A DNA stretch of 42,127 nucleotides, from the NCBI GenBank assembly GCA_035315885.1, contig DATFXM010000099.1, positions 1 through 42,127 of the forward strand, in the 5' to 3' direction. This document shows, in pieces, positions 33,274 through 40,849 of this stretch. The notes under the pieces were generated by a model that was not told the DNA's origin, searched no databases, and saw only the letters and a program-made list of their open reading frames with translations. A program made the translations under genes and the position numbers. How positions within the stretch are numbered: the first letter of the stretch is position 1; each line of letters begins with the position of its first letter. The DNA comes from DATFXM01 sp035315885. GTDB lineage: Bacteria; Acidobacteriota; Blastocatellia; UBA7656.

Positions 33274-34470
33274 CTACTGGTGACCAAGCGCAACGATCGA
33301 ACACGTGAATGATCCGGGATTGCCGCCGAGATTGTGCGCAAGCCCGATCTTCATGTCCCGAACCTGCCGCTCGCCGGCCTTTCCGAGAAGTTGATTGTAG
33401 ATCTCGTAGAGCATGCGCAGGCCGCTCGCGCCAATCGGATGTCCGAACGATTTCAATCCCCCATCCGTGTTCACCGGGAGATCTCCCTTCAGAGTGAACG
33501 CGCCCGAATCGATGTCCACCTTCGCCTTTCCAGGCTCCGAGAACCCGAGGTCCTCGTAGATGATCAGTTCGGTTATCGAAAAACAGTCGTGAACTTCTGC
33601 CATGCTGATTTCCTTGCGCGGTTCCTTGATGCCGATCTGATCGTAGACCTGTTTTGCGGCAGCTTTGGTTTCGGGGAAACTAGTGAAGTCAAAGTCGGGA
33701 TCCAGTCTTCCGGTGCCCGGTCCAACGGCCAGACCCAGACCTTTTATGGTGACAAAGTTCTTGTTGAATCTGGGTGCAAGCTCGGTTCGAGTGATGATCG
33801 CAGCAGCCGCTCCGTCTGTAGTTGGACAGCAATCCAGCAGTCCGAGCGGCGCGGCAATCATTGGGGCCTTCATCGCCTGCTCGATGGTGATTTCCTTCTG
33901 GAAATGCGCCTTCTTGTTGCGCGCGCCGTTGTAGTGGTTCTTGACTGAGATCTTAGCCAGCTCCTCTTTCCCAATTCCATACTTGTGAAAGTACCGATTG
34001 GCGGCGAGGGCGAATGCACCCGGGGCTGTGTTGCCGGCGCCGATTACCGACGAAGCGGCGCCCGGTAATCCCGAGTAACCGCTGTCCTTCAGTTTTTCAA
34101 AACCGACGACCAGCACGAGGTCGTAAGCTCCGGCTGCTACGGCAAACGCGGCGTTGCGAAGCGCGTCCTGGCCGGTCGCGCACATGTTTTCCACGCGAGT
34201 GACCGGAATGTACTGGAGCTTGAGCGGCCTGGAGAGCGACTGACCGGAGATGCCCGAGACCAGGGTACCGACCCAGGCTGCTTCTATTTGAGAGGGTTCG
34301 ACTCCGGCGTCCTGGAAGGCTTCATAAGCGGCCTCCACGATGAGGTCTTCCTCGCTCTTGTCCCAGTGCTCGCCGAATTTCGTGCAGCCCATCCCGATGA
34401 TTGCCACTCGATCAGACAACGTCTTTCCGAGTGCCGAGTGCTGATTGCTGATTGTTGAGTTAGTCGCCAT
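33274..34470 (-). CDS. Thiolase family protein (SCP-x / lipid-transfer type)
   Basis: A 398-residue thiolase-fold enzyme. The nucleophile is Cys97 (VENMCATGQDA) and the catalytic His is in SFGHPIGAS. The C-terminal motif is HNLGGNPGSFT instead of the CxG loop of degradative thiolases, as in SCP-x/lipid-transfer types, so cleavage of a branched or sterol-like 3-ketoacyl-CoA, or condensation, is possible. GGAGA lies 9 bases before ATG 34470. The first 16 residues include NSTISNQHSALG, which is the translation of five heptad repeats; the usual family start corresponds to residue 19 (SDRVAII). It is likely co-transcribed with the acyl-CoA dehydrogenase. Confidence 0.88.
   Translation of the reverse strand: MATNSTISNQHSALGKTLSDRVAIIGMGCTKFGEHWDKSEEDLIVEAAYEAFQDAGVEPSQIEAAWVGTLVSGISGQSLSRPLKLQYIPVTRVENMCATGQDALRNAAFAVAAGAYDLVLVVGFEKLKDSGYSGLPGAASSVIGAGNTAPGAFALAANRYFHKYGIGKEELAKISVKNHYNGARNKKAHFQKEITIEQAMKAPMIAAPLGLLDCCPTTDGAAAAIITRTELAPRFNKNFVTIKGLGLAVGPGTGRLDPDFDFTSFPETKAAAKQVYDQIGIKEPRKEISMAEVHDCFSITELIIYEDLGFSEPGKAKVDIDSGAFTLKGDLPVNTDGGLKSFGHPIGASGLRMLYEIYNQLLGKAGERQVRDMKIGLAHNLGGNPGSFTCSIVALGHQ
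34427..34461. repeat. Heptad array inside the thiolase 5' coding end
   Basis: Five units, CCGAGTG, CCGAGTG, CTGATTG, CTGATTG, TTGAGTT, lie within codons 4-15 of the thiolase gene. Since 35 bases is five full heptads, the frame downstream is preserved only because flanking bases compensate. Confidence 0.85.
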
Positions 34471-34538
34471 TGTGTGTTTTCTCCGATGTCGTAGTCGCAT
34501 CCAAGTCATAGCAGATTGACTGAGATTCCGTCAAAAAA

Positions 34539-34645
34539 GGTTTCTGGTTTCTGGCTTCTGGTTCGTGGCTTTCTAGTTCGTGTGCGATGTAAACCGAAGC
34601 ACGAAGGACGAATTGGCAACCAGAAACCAGAAACTAGAAACCAGA
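34539..34645. repeat. Long heptad hairpin, GGTTTCT / AACCAGA
   Basis: Six direct units (GGTTTCT, GGTTTCT, GGCTTCT, GGTTCGT, one 8-base unit, AGTTCGT; 34539-34581) face four inverted units (AACCAGA, AACCAGA, AACTAGA, AACCAGA; 34618-34645). The centre adds a TTCGTG/CACGAA stem. It lies between the divergent thiolase and Gfo/Idh/MocA genes and ends about 12 bases before the -35 box of the latter. Confidence 0.9.
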
Positions 34646-34657
34646 AACCCGAGACCC

Positions 34658-34687
34658 TTGATGCCCCTGCAGGCCGTGTCATATAGT
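34658..34687 (+). promoter_or_regulatory. Sigma70-like promoter of the Gfo/Idh/MocA gene
   Basis: TTGATG (34658-34663, four of six) and TATAGT (34682-34687, five of six) have an 18-base spacer, giving a transcript start near 34694 and a 44-base leader with AGGAGA before the ATG. Confidence 0.5.
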
Positions 34688-34737
34688 GCCGCCATCGACT
34701 CATACATATTTCGCAACCGCACCGTCAGGAGATTCGC

Positions 34738-36039
34738 ATGACCGATCAAAAACTCAACCGCAGAGACTTCGTCAAATCCGCCGCAAGCGCCGGCGCCACC
34801 CTCACCGTCCTTCGTTCGGTGAAAGGCAAGGTCCTGGGCGCTAACAATCAAATCCATATCGGGATCATCGGAGTCGGCGGGCGAGGACGCGATCTGCTGA
34901 ATTGGGTTATGAAGACCGGCGAGCAGCCGAACACCCCGGCTAAAGTGCTCGCCGTTTCCGACGTGTACGGAAAAAGACTGCGAGAAGCCAAGGAAAAGGC
35001 CACTTGCGAGGGCTTTCTGGATTATCGCGAGATAATCAACCGCAAAGACATCGACGCGGTGATAATCGCGACTCCCGATCATTGGCATTCCCGCATTGCT
35101 ATCGACGCAATGGATCACGGCAAGGACGTCTATTTGGAAAAGCCGATGACCCATACAGTTGAGGAAGCAAAAGATGTCTACGAGAAAGTTAAGCAGAGTG
35201 GGCGGGTTCTGCAGGTGGGCTCGCAGACCACAAGCTCAGATCAGTGGCACAAGGCCCGGAAGGCGATTCAGGACGGAATGATCGGCAAGTTGATCATGAG
35301 TCAGGGCTCTTATCATCGGAACTCAACAGCCGGTGAATGGAACTGGACCATAGATCCCAACGCGGGCCCGAACAAGACCGGCGACGACTTCATTGATTGG
35401 AAGATGTGGCTGGGAGACGCGTCGCGGAGGCCCTTTGACGCAGATCGTTTCTTCCGGTTTCGCAAGTACTGGGACTATTCCGGCGGTATCGCGACTGATC
35501 TGTTCTACCACGTGATGGCGCCGATGAACATTTGCTGGGGCGAGGCGCAGTTCCCGCATCGGGTTGTTGGCACAGGCGGCACTTATATTTTCAAAGACGA
35601 GCGCGAGGTGCCCGACACGTTCATGCTCGCTGCGGACTATGCGTCAGGTCATTCGGTGGTGCTCAGCTCGACGATGGCGAACGAGACGCACATACCGGGC
35701 CTGATCCGCGGTCACGAGGGAACTATCGTGATGGTGCCCGACGGCCGATTCGAGGGTAAGGTGGACTTCATCACTGTTACGCCGGCACGGATAGCGAAGG
35801 CGAAATTTGAAGAGAAATTCGGTGCGGCGGAGCTCAAGCTGAACTGCGAGCCGCGCGAAGATCACATGCAGAATTTCCTGCGGTGCGTAAGGACGCGCGA
35901 AAAGCCGATTCTGGATGCACTCACCGCTTACAAGGCGATGACCACCATAGGCATGAGCGTTCAATCGTATCGAGAGGGGCGCGTGCTGTACTGGGACGAA
36001 CACCGCCAGAAGGTAGTTCACGAACCACCCAAGGGGTGA
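34738..36039 (+). CDS. TAT-exported Gfo/Idh/MocA family oxidoreductase
   Basis: A 433-residue NAD(P)-dependent sugar-type oxidoreductase. A twin-arginine-like signal (NRRDFVKSAASAGA, residues 7-20) suggests export of the folded protein. The Rossmann motif is IGVGGRG (residues 44-50) and the catalytic EKP motif is in YLEKPMTH (about 135-142), with a following substrate-domain WxxDYSGG-type stretch (KYWDYSGGIATDL). Such exported enzymes are common in polysaccharide-degrading Acidobacteria, Bacteroidetes and Planctomycetes; the sugar substrate is unknown. AGGAG lies 7-8 bases before the ATG. Confidence 0.9.
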   Translation: MTDQKLNRRDFVKSAASAGATLTVLRSVKGKVLGANNQIHIGIIGVGGRGRDLLNWVMKTGEQPNTPAKVLAVSDVYGKRLREAKEKATCEGFLDYREIINRKDIDAVIIATPDHWHSRIAIDAMDHGKDVYLEKPMTHTVEEAKDVYEKVKQSGRVLQVGSQTTSSDQWHKARKAIQDGMIGKLIMSQGSYHRNSTAGEWNWTIDPNAGPNKTGDDFIDWKMWLGDASRRPFDADRFFRFRKYWDYSGGIATDLFYHVMAPMNICWGEAQFPHRVVGTGGTYIFKDEREVPDTFMLAADYASGHSVVLSSTMANETHIPGLIRGHEGTIVMVPDGRFEGKVDFITVTPARIAKAKFEEKFGAAELKLNCEPREDHMQNFLRCVRTREKPILDALTAYKAMTTIGMSVQSYREGRVLYWDEHRQKVVHEPPKG

Positions 36040-36043
36040 GAGA

Positions 36044-36084
36044 AAGTTCTGAGCTCTGAGTGCGGATACTCACGACCAGAACTT
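36044..36084. repeat. Heptad hairpin between convergent genes
   Basis: AAGTTCTG (36044-36051) pairs with CAGAACTT (36077-36084), and TGAGT (36057-36061) with ACTCA (36068-36072). The sequence is built from CTGA-containing heptads (GTTCTGA, GCTCTGA). It fills the 46 bases between the Gfo/Idh/MocA stop codon and the stop codon of the next minus-strand gene, one base from the latter. It may act as a bidirectional terminator, though without a T tract. Confidence 0.7.
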
Positions 36085-36085
36085 G

Positions 36086-36685
36086 CTACTCAGACCCTCG
36101 CTTAGAGACGAGGTTCGAGTACAAGACCCATTTCCCGTCTACTACACCTCCAACAAGGGCGTAGATCTCGGTAGTCTTGCCGTCTGAGACCTTCCAGTTG
36201 CGAAACAGCTTATCCGATGGTTTCTGGTCGAGCTCTATGCGCGCGCCGGGCAGGTTGTGAACCATTCGCGCAAAAGCGCCGACTTCCGAAGGTCCGGCAA
36301 CTCCGCGGACCACTGGCGGTGTAGCTTTCTCGAGTTTTGTCTGGGACTGTTGCCGTTTTTGTGCATCCTGTTCAAGTTTGGCCTTGGCGACATCGAGTTG
36401 CTGCTGGGTTTCTTGCGCGGTTGAGCGCAGAGCAGCGTTCTCGTCGGTGAGCCTCTTCTTTTCAGATTCGCTCGAGCTGTACTGTCCATAAATGGATGCG
36501 AGAGACACGATGATTGCCACCAGCGCCGCCGACGCGATGAGCAGAGCGAATAAGAGACTTCTTCGCTTTGACGACTCTGTTGCTTCGATCTGCTCGCGGA
36601 TCATATCCAGGTCGGTTTGGGTGTAGGTGATGGACCATTGATTCTTCGGCCCGGAAAAATTGCGGGTTTGCTGCTTACTACTCAT
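36086..36685 (-). CDS. Membrane-anchored coiled-coil protein
   Basis: A 199-residue protein: a soluble N-terminus (1-40, NQWSITYTQTDLDMIREQIEA), one membrane helix (about 45-65), a Gln/Lys/Glu-rich coiled coil (about 70-120) and a C-terminal beta-type domain (130-199). I do not recognise the family. The frame continues to 36925, but the extension is Arg/Pro-rich and non-homologous-looking; ATG 36685 has GGAGGG 4-5 bases upstream. It lies downstream of the nuo/atpZ-like block on the same strand, but 246 bases away. Bases 36686-36891 show nothing clear. Confidence 0.65.
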   Translation of the reverse strand: MSSKQQTRNFSGPKNQWSITYTQTDLDMIREQIEATESSKRRSLLFALLIASAALVAIIVSLASIYGQYSSSESEKKRLTDENAALRSTAQETQQQLDVAKAKLEQDAQKRQQSQTKLEKATPPVVRGVAGPSEVGAFARMVHNLPGARIELDQKPSDKLFRNWKVSDGKTTEIYALVGGVVDGKWVLYSNLVSKRGSE

Positions 36686-36891
36686 ATTCCCTCCATCGAG
36701 GGTCAAAAGCCGAATACGCGGAAACTGCGGCTCAATAACGATAGCGGCAACTCGCGGCGGGAGGCAAGTCGAGGACCAGAGTCTGGAAAAGGGAGTGCCA
36801 GATCCGAAGGGCCGTGTCAGGAGTGAGGAAACCGGGCGGCGAGACGGGAGTGCAGGAGCGAGTGCGGCTAGCTGTACCCTTGAGTCCTTAC

Positions 36892-36933
36892 GCTGAGTTC
36901 CATCAGGTCCGCACGAACTCAGCACTCAGCACT
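36892..36933. repeat. Heptad hairpin overlapping the atpZ-like stop codon
   Basis: GCTGAGTTC (36892-36900) and GAACTCAGC (36915-36923) are perfectly complementary with a 14-base loop, and the second arm continues as CACTCAG, CACT. The last unit overlaps the TAG stop codon (36932-36934) of the minus-strand atpZ-like gene. Confidence 0.75.
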
Positions 36934-37165
36934 ATTTGAATTGTCCGAATCGCTGGAGGAGTTTGTAGATGTCCAGAGCGGTGCTCAACAGGCCAACCAA
37001 CAGACCGACGATGAGCCATACCGGTCCTGTGGCGTACTTCCTGTCGATCCACCAGCCCAGGATGGTCGGTACGCCTATCATTGCGGGAATCGACAGTGCG
37101 AGACCCACCGTCGCCAGCGCCTGACGCCAGCTTACGTCTCCCCGCTTTTCGTCGTCGGAAGGCAT
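36932..37165 (-). CDS. AtpZ/AtpI-like small membrane protein
   Basis: A 77-residue protein with two membrane helices (about 20-40 and 48-66), a conserved GWWIDRKYATGPVW loop and a short polar N-terminus. It matches the AtpZ/AtpI family, which assists F1Fo ATP synthase rotor assembly or Mg2+ supply. Its ATG directly follows the nuoN TAA with no spacer, so translation is coupled to nuoN. This is unusual, because the family normally heads the atp operon. It may mark a nuo-to-atp junction or simple operon shuffling; no atp structural gene follows in the window. Confidence 0.8.
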   Translation of the reverse strand: MPSDDEKRGDVSWRQALATVGLALSIPAMIGVPTILGWWIDRKYATGPVWLIVGLLVGLLSTALDIYKLLQRFGQFK

Positions 37166-38869
37166 TTACCGCCGCGGCGGTGAACCCGGTGGCCGGCCGG
37201 TCTGGTCTCCAACCGAGCCGGGCTGACCACCGCCTGTCGCTCCGGCGTCCTTTGAAGCTTTCTCGTACGAGTAGGTCTTGATTCCCTGTGATGCGGCGGC
37301 CTTTTCCGTCAGGCTGATCGCGCGCTGAGGGAAGATTCCAATGTAGAGCACCAGCACTGCCGCTAATGCCAGCGCCGTCTGCAATGGTGCTCCAATCGAT
37401 ACCGGCTCGGTCTCGGTCTCATCGTCGATGTACATGGCTTTGATGAACTGGAGGTAGTAGTACAACGAAACCGCGCTCATCACCACGCCGAGTATCGCAA
37501 GCCTCACGAGCCAGGGATTGCCGGTCTCCACCAGCCCCGCGAACAGATAGAACTTGCCGATAAAACCCGCGGTTGGAGGAATCCCTCCAAGTGACAACAG
37601 GAAAATAGTCATCAGCACTGTCAGCCCGGGAGCCTTGCGCATCAGACCATTCAGATCTTCGATTCGATCACCGATGATTCCACGACGCCGCAGCGAGATC
37701 AGGCATCCGAACACTCCGAGGTTCATCAGAGTGTATATCAGCAGATAGATGATGAATCCGGTGTAGCCCGTCTGGTTGCCGGCGATGATCCCAAAAAGCG
37801 TATACCCGGCATGCGAGATGGATGAGTATGCAAGAAGCCGCTTGAGGTTTCTGCGCCACGCGCTCACCGCGGCTATATTGCCCCAGGTGACAGTCACTGC
37901 CGCGATGATTCCCAGCAGTAGCGCCCAGCCGGGAAGAGCGCTGATGTTATGAGCCGGGTCTCCGGCGATAGCCCCGCGGATATCCGGCAGCCCGTAAAGA
38001 AACAGACGTCCGAACATCGCAAAACTAGAAGCCTTCACGCCCACCGACATGAACGCGGTTATCGATGTGGGAGCGCCTTCGTACGCATCGGGCGCCCACA
38101 TGTGAAACGGGACAGCGGCAACTTTGAAGAACATCCCCGCGGCCATCAGCACCATCGACATCAGCACCAGATATCGCATGTCCGGCGCCGCATCCGTTCC
38201 AAACGGATTGAAGCCAGGCGAAGTCACTATCGGCAGAGCCTTGGCGATTCCCGCGAGGTTTGTTGTGCCCGTTAGACCGTAGACCAGCGAAATTCCGAAC
38301 AACAACACGCCAGATGAAAACGCGCCGAGGAGGAAATACTTCATTGCCGCCTCGTTCGACTTCTTGTCCCGCTTCAGGAAGCCGACGAGGATATAAACCG
38401 ACACGGCCATCAGCTCGAGTGAAATGAACAACGTCAGCAGATCAACACCCGAGGCCATGAACATCATCCCCACGACTGAGAAGAGAATCAGCGCATAGTA
38501 TTCGCCCCGTTGCTCTCCTTCGGTATCCAGATATTTGATCGAAAGCAGGATGGAAAGAGCCGCGCCGGTCAGGAAAATAAACTTGAACACCGCAGCGTAG
38601 CTGTCGACGACAATCATGTCGAAGAACGCACTTCGAGGCGCTCCGTTGCTCACCACGCCGAAGTACAGCAAGGTGGCTGATACCCCCGAAAGAATTACGC
38701 CAGTGAGGCTCACCCATCCGATGACATGCTTCTTTGCGCGGGGAAGCATTACCTCCAACACCAGCGCAACGCACGCAAAAAGCGTTAGCACCGCCTCGGG
38801 CATAATGAATTGCACGGTCTGTCTGGCGATGACTTGAAAATCGGTCGATGTTTGCAGGAGTAGCGACAT
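37166..38869 (-). CDS. nuoN: NADH-quinone oxidoreductase subunit N
   Basis: A 567-residue proton-pumping antiporter-like subunit of complex I, about 14 membrane helices. Helix-5 Glu is in ISLELMAVSVYILVG, helix-7 Lys in MFFKVAAVPFHMWAPDAYEG, and the later Lys in LKRLLAYSSISHAGY. The C-terminal 45 residues (Gly/Pro-rich, TGGGQPGSV) extend beyond the E. coli protein (485). The ribosome site is weak (CGGAA). It follows nuoM by 110 bases and precedes the atpZ-like gene, order L-M-N as usual. Confidence 0.96.
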   Translation of the reverse strand: MSLLLQTSTDFQVIARQTVQFIMPEAVLTLFACVALVLEVMLPRAKKHVIGWVSLTGVILSGVSATLLYFGVVSNGAPRSAFFDMIVVDSYAAVFKFIFLTGAALSILLSIKYLDTEGEQRGEYYALILFSVVGMMFMASGVDLLTLFISLELMAVSVYILVGFLKRDKKSNEAAMKYFLLGAFSSGVLLFGISLVYGLTGTTNLAGIAKALPIVTSPGFNPFGTDAAPDMRYLVLMSMVLMAAGMFFKVAAVPFHMWAPDAYEGAPTSITAFMSVGVKASSFAMFGRLFLYGLPDIRGAIAGDPAHNISALPGWALLLGIIAAVTVTWGNIAAVSAWRRNLKRLLAYSSISHAGYTLFGIIAGNQTGYTGFIIYLLIYTLMNLGVFGCLISLRRRGIIGDRIEDLNGLMRKAPGLTVLMTIFLLSLGGIPPTAGFIGKFYLFAGLVETGNPWLVRLAILGVVMSAVSLYYYLQFIKAMYIDDETETEPVSIGAPLQTALALAAVLVLYIGIFPQRAISLTEKAAASQGIKTYSYEKASKDAGATGGGQPGSVGDQTGRPPGSPPRR

Positions 38870-38979
38870 TTTTTCCGTTCCGAACTATTGATTGCCGCGC
38901 AATGCGAGCGACCCTGAGCTCCCAAAACCGGCTGCCAGAGCCTTATTGCGGGTCATCGTGCAGTCATTCAGAGACTCGG

Positions 38980-40779
38980 TCATCGACGTTCTTCCTGGGC
39001 CGGTTCATTCTTGTCTTCCGCAACCCGCTGTGCGGCCGGAGCATTCTTGAAGTAGTCGGGTTGTACCTGCGCAACGACCGCCTCAGTCTGTGGGTTGATG
39101 TAAGACAACACCGGCGAGGGGTAAATGCCTATCCAGAAGATCAAGATTATCAGCGGTGCAAACTGCCATGCTTCCCGCGCGTCCAGATCTTTAAGCCCCT
39201 CGTTGGCTTTGTTTGTCACCTGCCCGAAAAACACCCGCTGATAAAGCCACAGCATATAAGCCGCGCCCAGGATGATGCCGATAGTACCAAGAGCTCCCCA
39301 AAGTACTTTTGCTTCGAACGCACCTCGCAGCGTTAGGAATTCGCCAATGAAGTTGTTCATAAGCGGCAGACCTAAAGACGAGAGCGTCACGATCAGAAAG
39401 ACCGTCGAGAATATCGGCATCACCGATGCAAGCCCGCCAAACTCAGCGATCTCATAAGTGTGTCTTCGCTCGTACAGAATGCCCGCGAGCATGAACAGGG
39501 CGCCGGTGGAGATGCCGTGGTTTATCATCTGCATCACCGCGCCGTTGATTCCGTTCGGATTCAGCGCGAACAAACCGAGCATTACAAAGCCCAGGTGTGA
39601 GACCGAAGAGTACGCCACAAGTTTCTTGACGTCCTTTTGCGCCATCGCCACCAATGCCCCGTAGATGATGCCGATAATCGCGAGCGCGACCATCCACCCG
39701 CGAACAGTCGGATGGTTTGCGGCGTCGGGGAAGATGGGCAGCGAAAATCGCGTGAAGCCGTACGTTCCCATTTTCAGCAACACGCCGGCCAGTATCACTG
39801 ATCCGGCGGTCGGCGCGTCGTAGTGCGCGTCGGGAAGCCAGGTGTGGAATGGAAACATGGGCACTTTGATGGCAAACGACAACCCAAATCCAATGAACAG
39901 CCAGATGACGAGACCTATACCGTATACCGCTTTGATGTGCGGTCCGGCGGCGGTCAAGGCGGCAATGTTGAATGAGCTTCTGACGTAGCTCGAATCAAGT
40001 GACTTGTTGGTTGCCGGATCGATTCCATTGACGCGCTTCATCGCGTCCTGAACCAGGTTCAACATCTCCTTGTTGACCTGACCGCTGCGCGACTGATCGG
40101 AAATGCTGCTTGCTGCGTTGACGCGAGCCGTTGCCTCGACTTCCGCGGCGTGTGCGCGCACTACATCGGGAAAGATGAAGTAGAGCTTCAGCACTGCCAG
40201 AAGCATCACAACCGACCCGACCAGCGTATACAGGAAGAACTTTATCGCGGAATACAGGCGGTTCTTGCCACCCCAGATGCCGATCAGGAAGTACATCGGC
40301 ACGAGCATCACTTCCCAGAAGATGAAGAACAGGAACAAGTCAGCCGCTACGAAGGCGCCGATCATGCCGCTCTGAAGCAGCAACAGCATGATGTAATACT
40401 CTTTTTCCCGGCCCTTGTCTCGAATATAGGCCCACGAGCAGATAACCGAGACGACACCCAGCAGCGTGGTCAGCAGGACAAGCACAAGGGAGAGGCCATC
40501 AACGCCCAATTGATAGCGAGCGCCGATCAGCGGGATCCATTCGTGGTCTTCAATGAATTGCAACCCGCCATACGACCGGTTGTATCCGCTGTGGGAACCA
40601 AGTCCTGTGATCAGCGGCAGGGATATCAGGAAACAAAGGACGATCCATACGTTTGCAAACCAACGGATGCGGTTGTTCTGTGCGCTGTTGAAAAACAGCA
40701 AAAGGATCGCGCCGACCGCGGGAAGCCATGTCACCCACGATAGAATGCCGATCCGGAGGATTTCGACGTCCCCATGCAT
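38980..40779 (-). CDS. nuoM: NADH-quinone oxidoreductase subunit M
   Basis: A 599-residue antiporter-like subunit of complex I. The helix-5 Glu is in FFIFWEVMLVPMYF, helix-7 Lys in FAIKVPMFPFHTWLPDAH, and the later Lys in KDVKKLVAYSSVSHLG. It is longer than E. coli NuoM (509): about 80 extra hydrophilic residues (about 205-285, including VEATARVNAASSISD) sit in the loop between helices 6 and 7. Similar inserts occur in acidobacterial homologues as far as I recall. GGAGA lies about 10 bases before the ATG. It is 70 bases downstream of nuoL. Confidence 0.96.
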   Translation of the reverse strand: MHGDVEILRIGILSWVTWLPAVGAILLLFFNSAQNNRIRWFANVWIVLCFLISLPLITGLGSHSGYNRSYGGLQFIEDHEWIPLIGARYQLGVDGLSLVLVLLTTLLGVVSVICSWAYIRDKGREKEYYIMLLLLQSGMIGAFVAADLFLFFIFWEVMLVPMYFLIGIWGGKNRLYSAIKFFLYTLVGSVVMLLAVLKLYFIFPDVVRAHAAEVEATARVNAASSISDQSRSGQVNKEMLNLVQDAMKRVNGIDPATNKSLDSSYVRSSFNIAALTAAGPHIKAVYGIGLVIWLFIGFGLSFAIKVPMFPFHTWLPDAHYDAPTAGSVILAGVLLKMGTYGFTRFSLPIFPDAANHPTVRGWMVALAIIGIIYGALVAMAQKDVKKLVAYSSVSHLGFVMLGLFALNPNGINGAVMQMINHGISTGALFMLAGILYERRHTYEIAEFGGLASVMPIFSTVFLIVTLSSLGLPLMNNFIGEFLTLRGAFEAKVLWGALGTIGIILGAAYMLWLYQRVFFGQVTNKANEGLKDLDAREAWQFAPLIILIFWIGIYPSPVLSYINPQTEAVVAQVQPDYFKNAPAAQRVAEDKNEPAQEERR

Positions 40780-40849
40780 TGTGAGAGTCTCCTGATATTC
40801 TGTCGTTGCGAATCCTGCTTGAAGACTCGCAGTTCAATTGCGGTTCGGG

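Noticed and set aside
34506..34703. Minus-strand frame with repeated SGFWFLV
   Set aside because: It is only the translation of the GGTTTCT/AACCAGA heptad hairpin.
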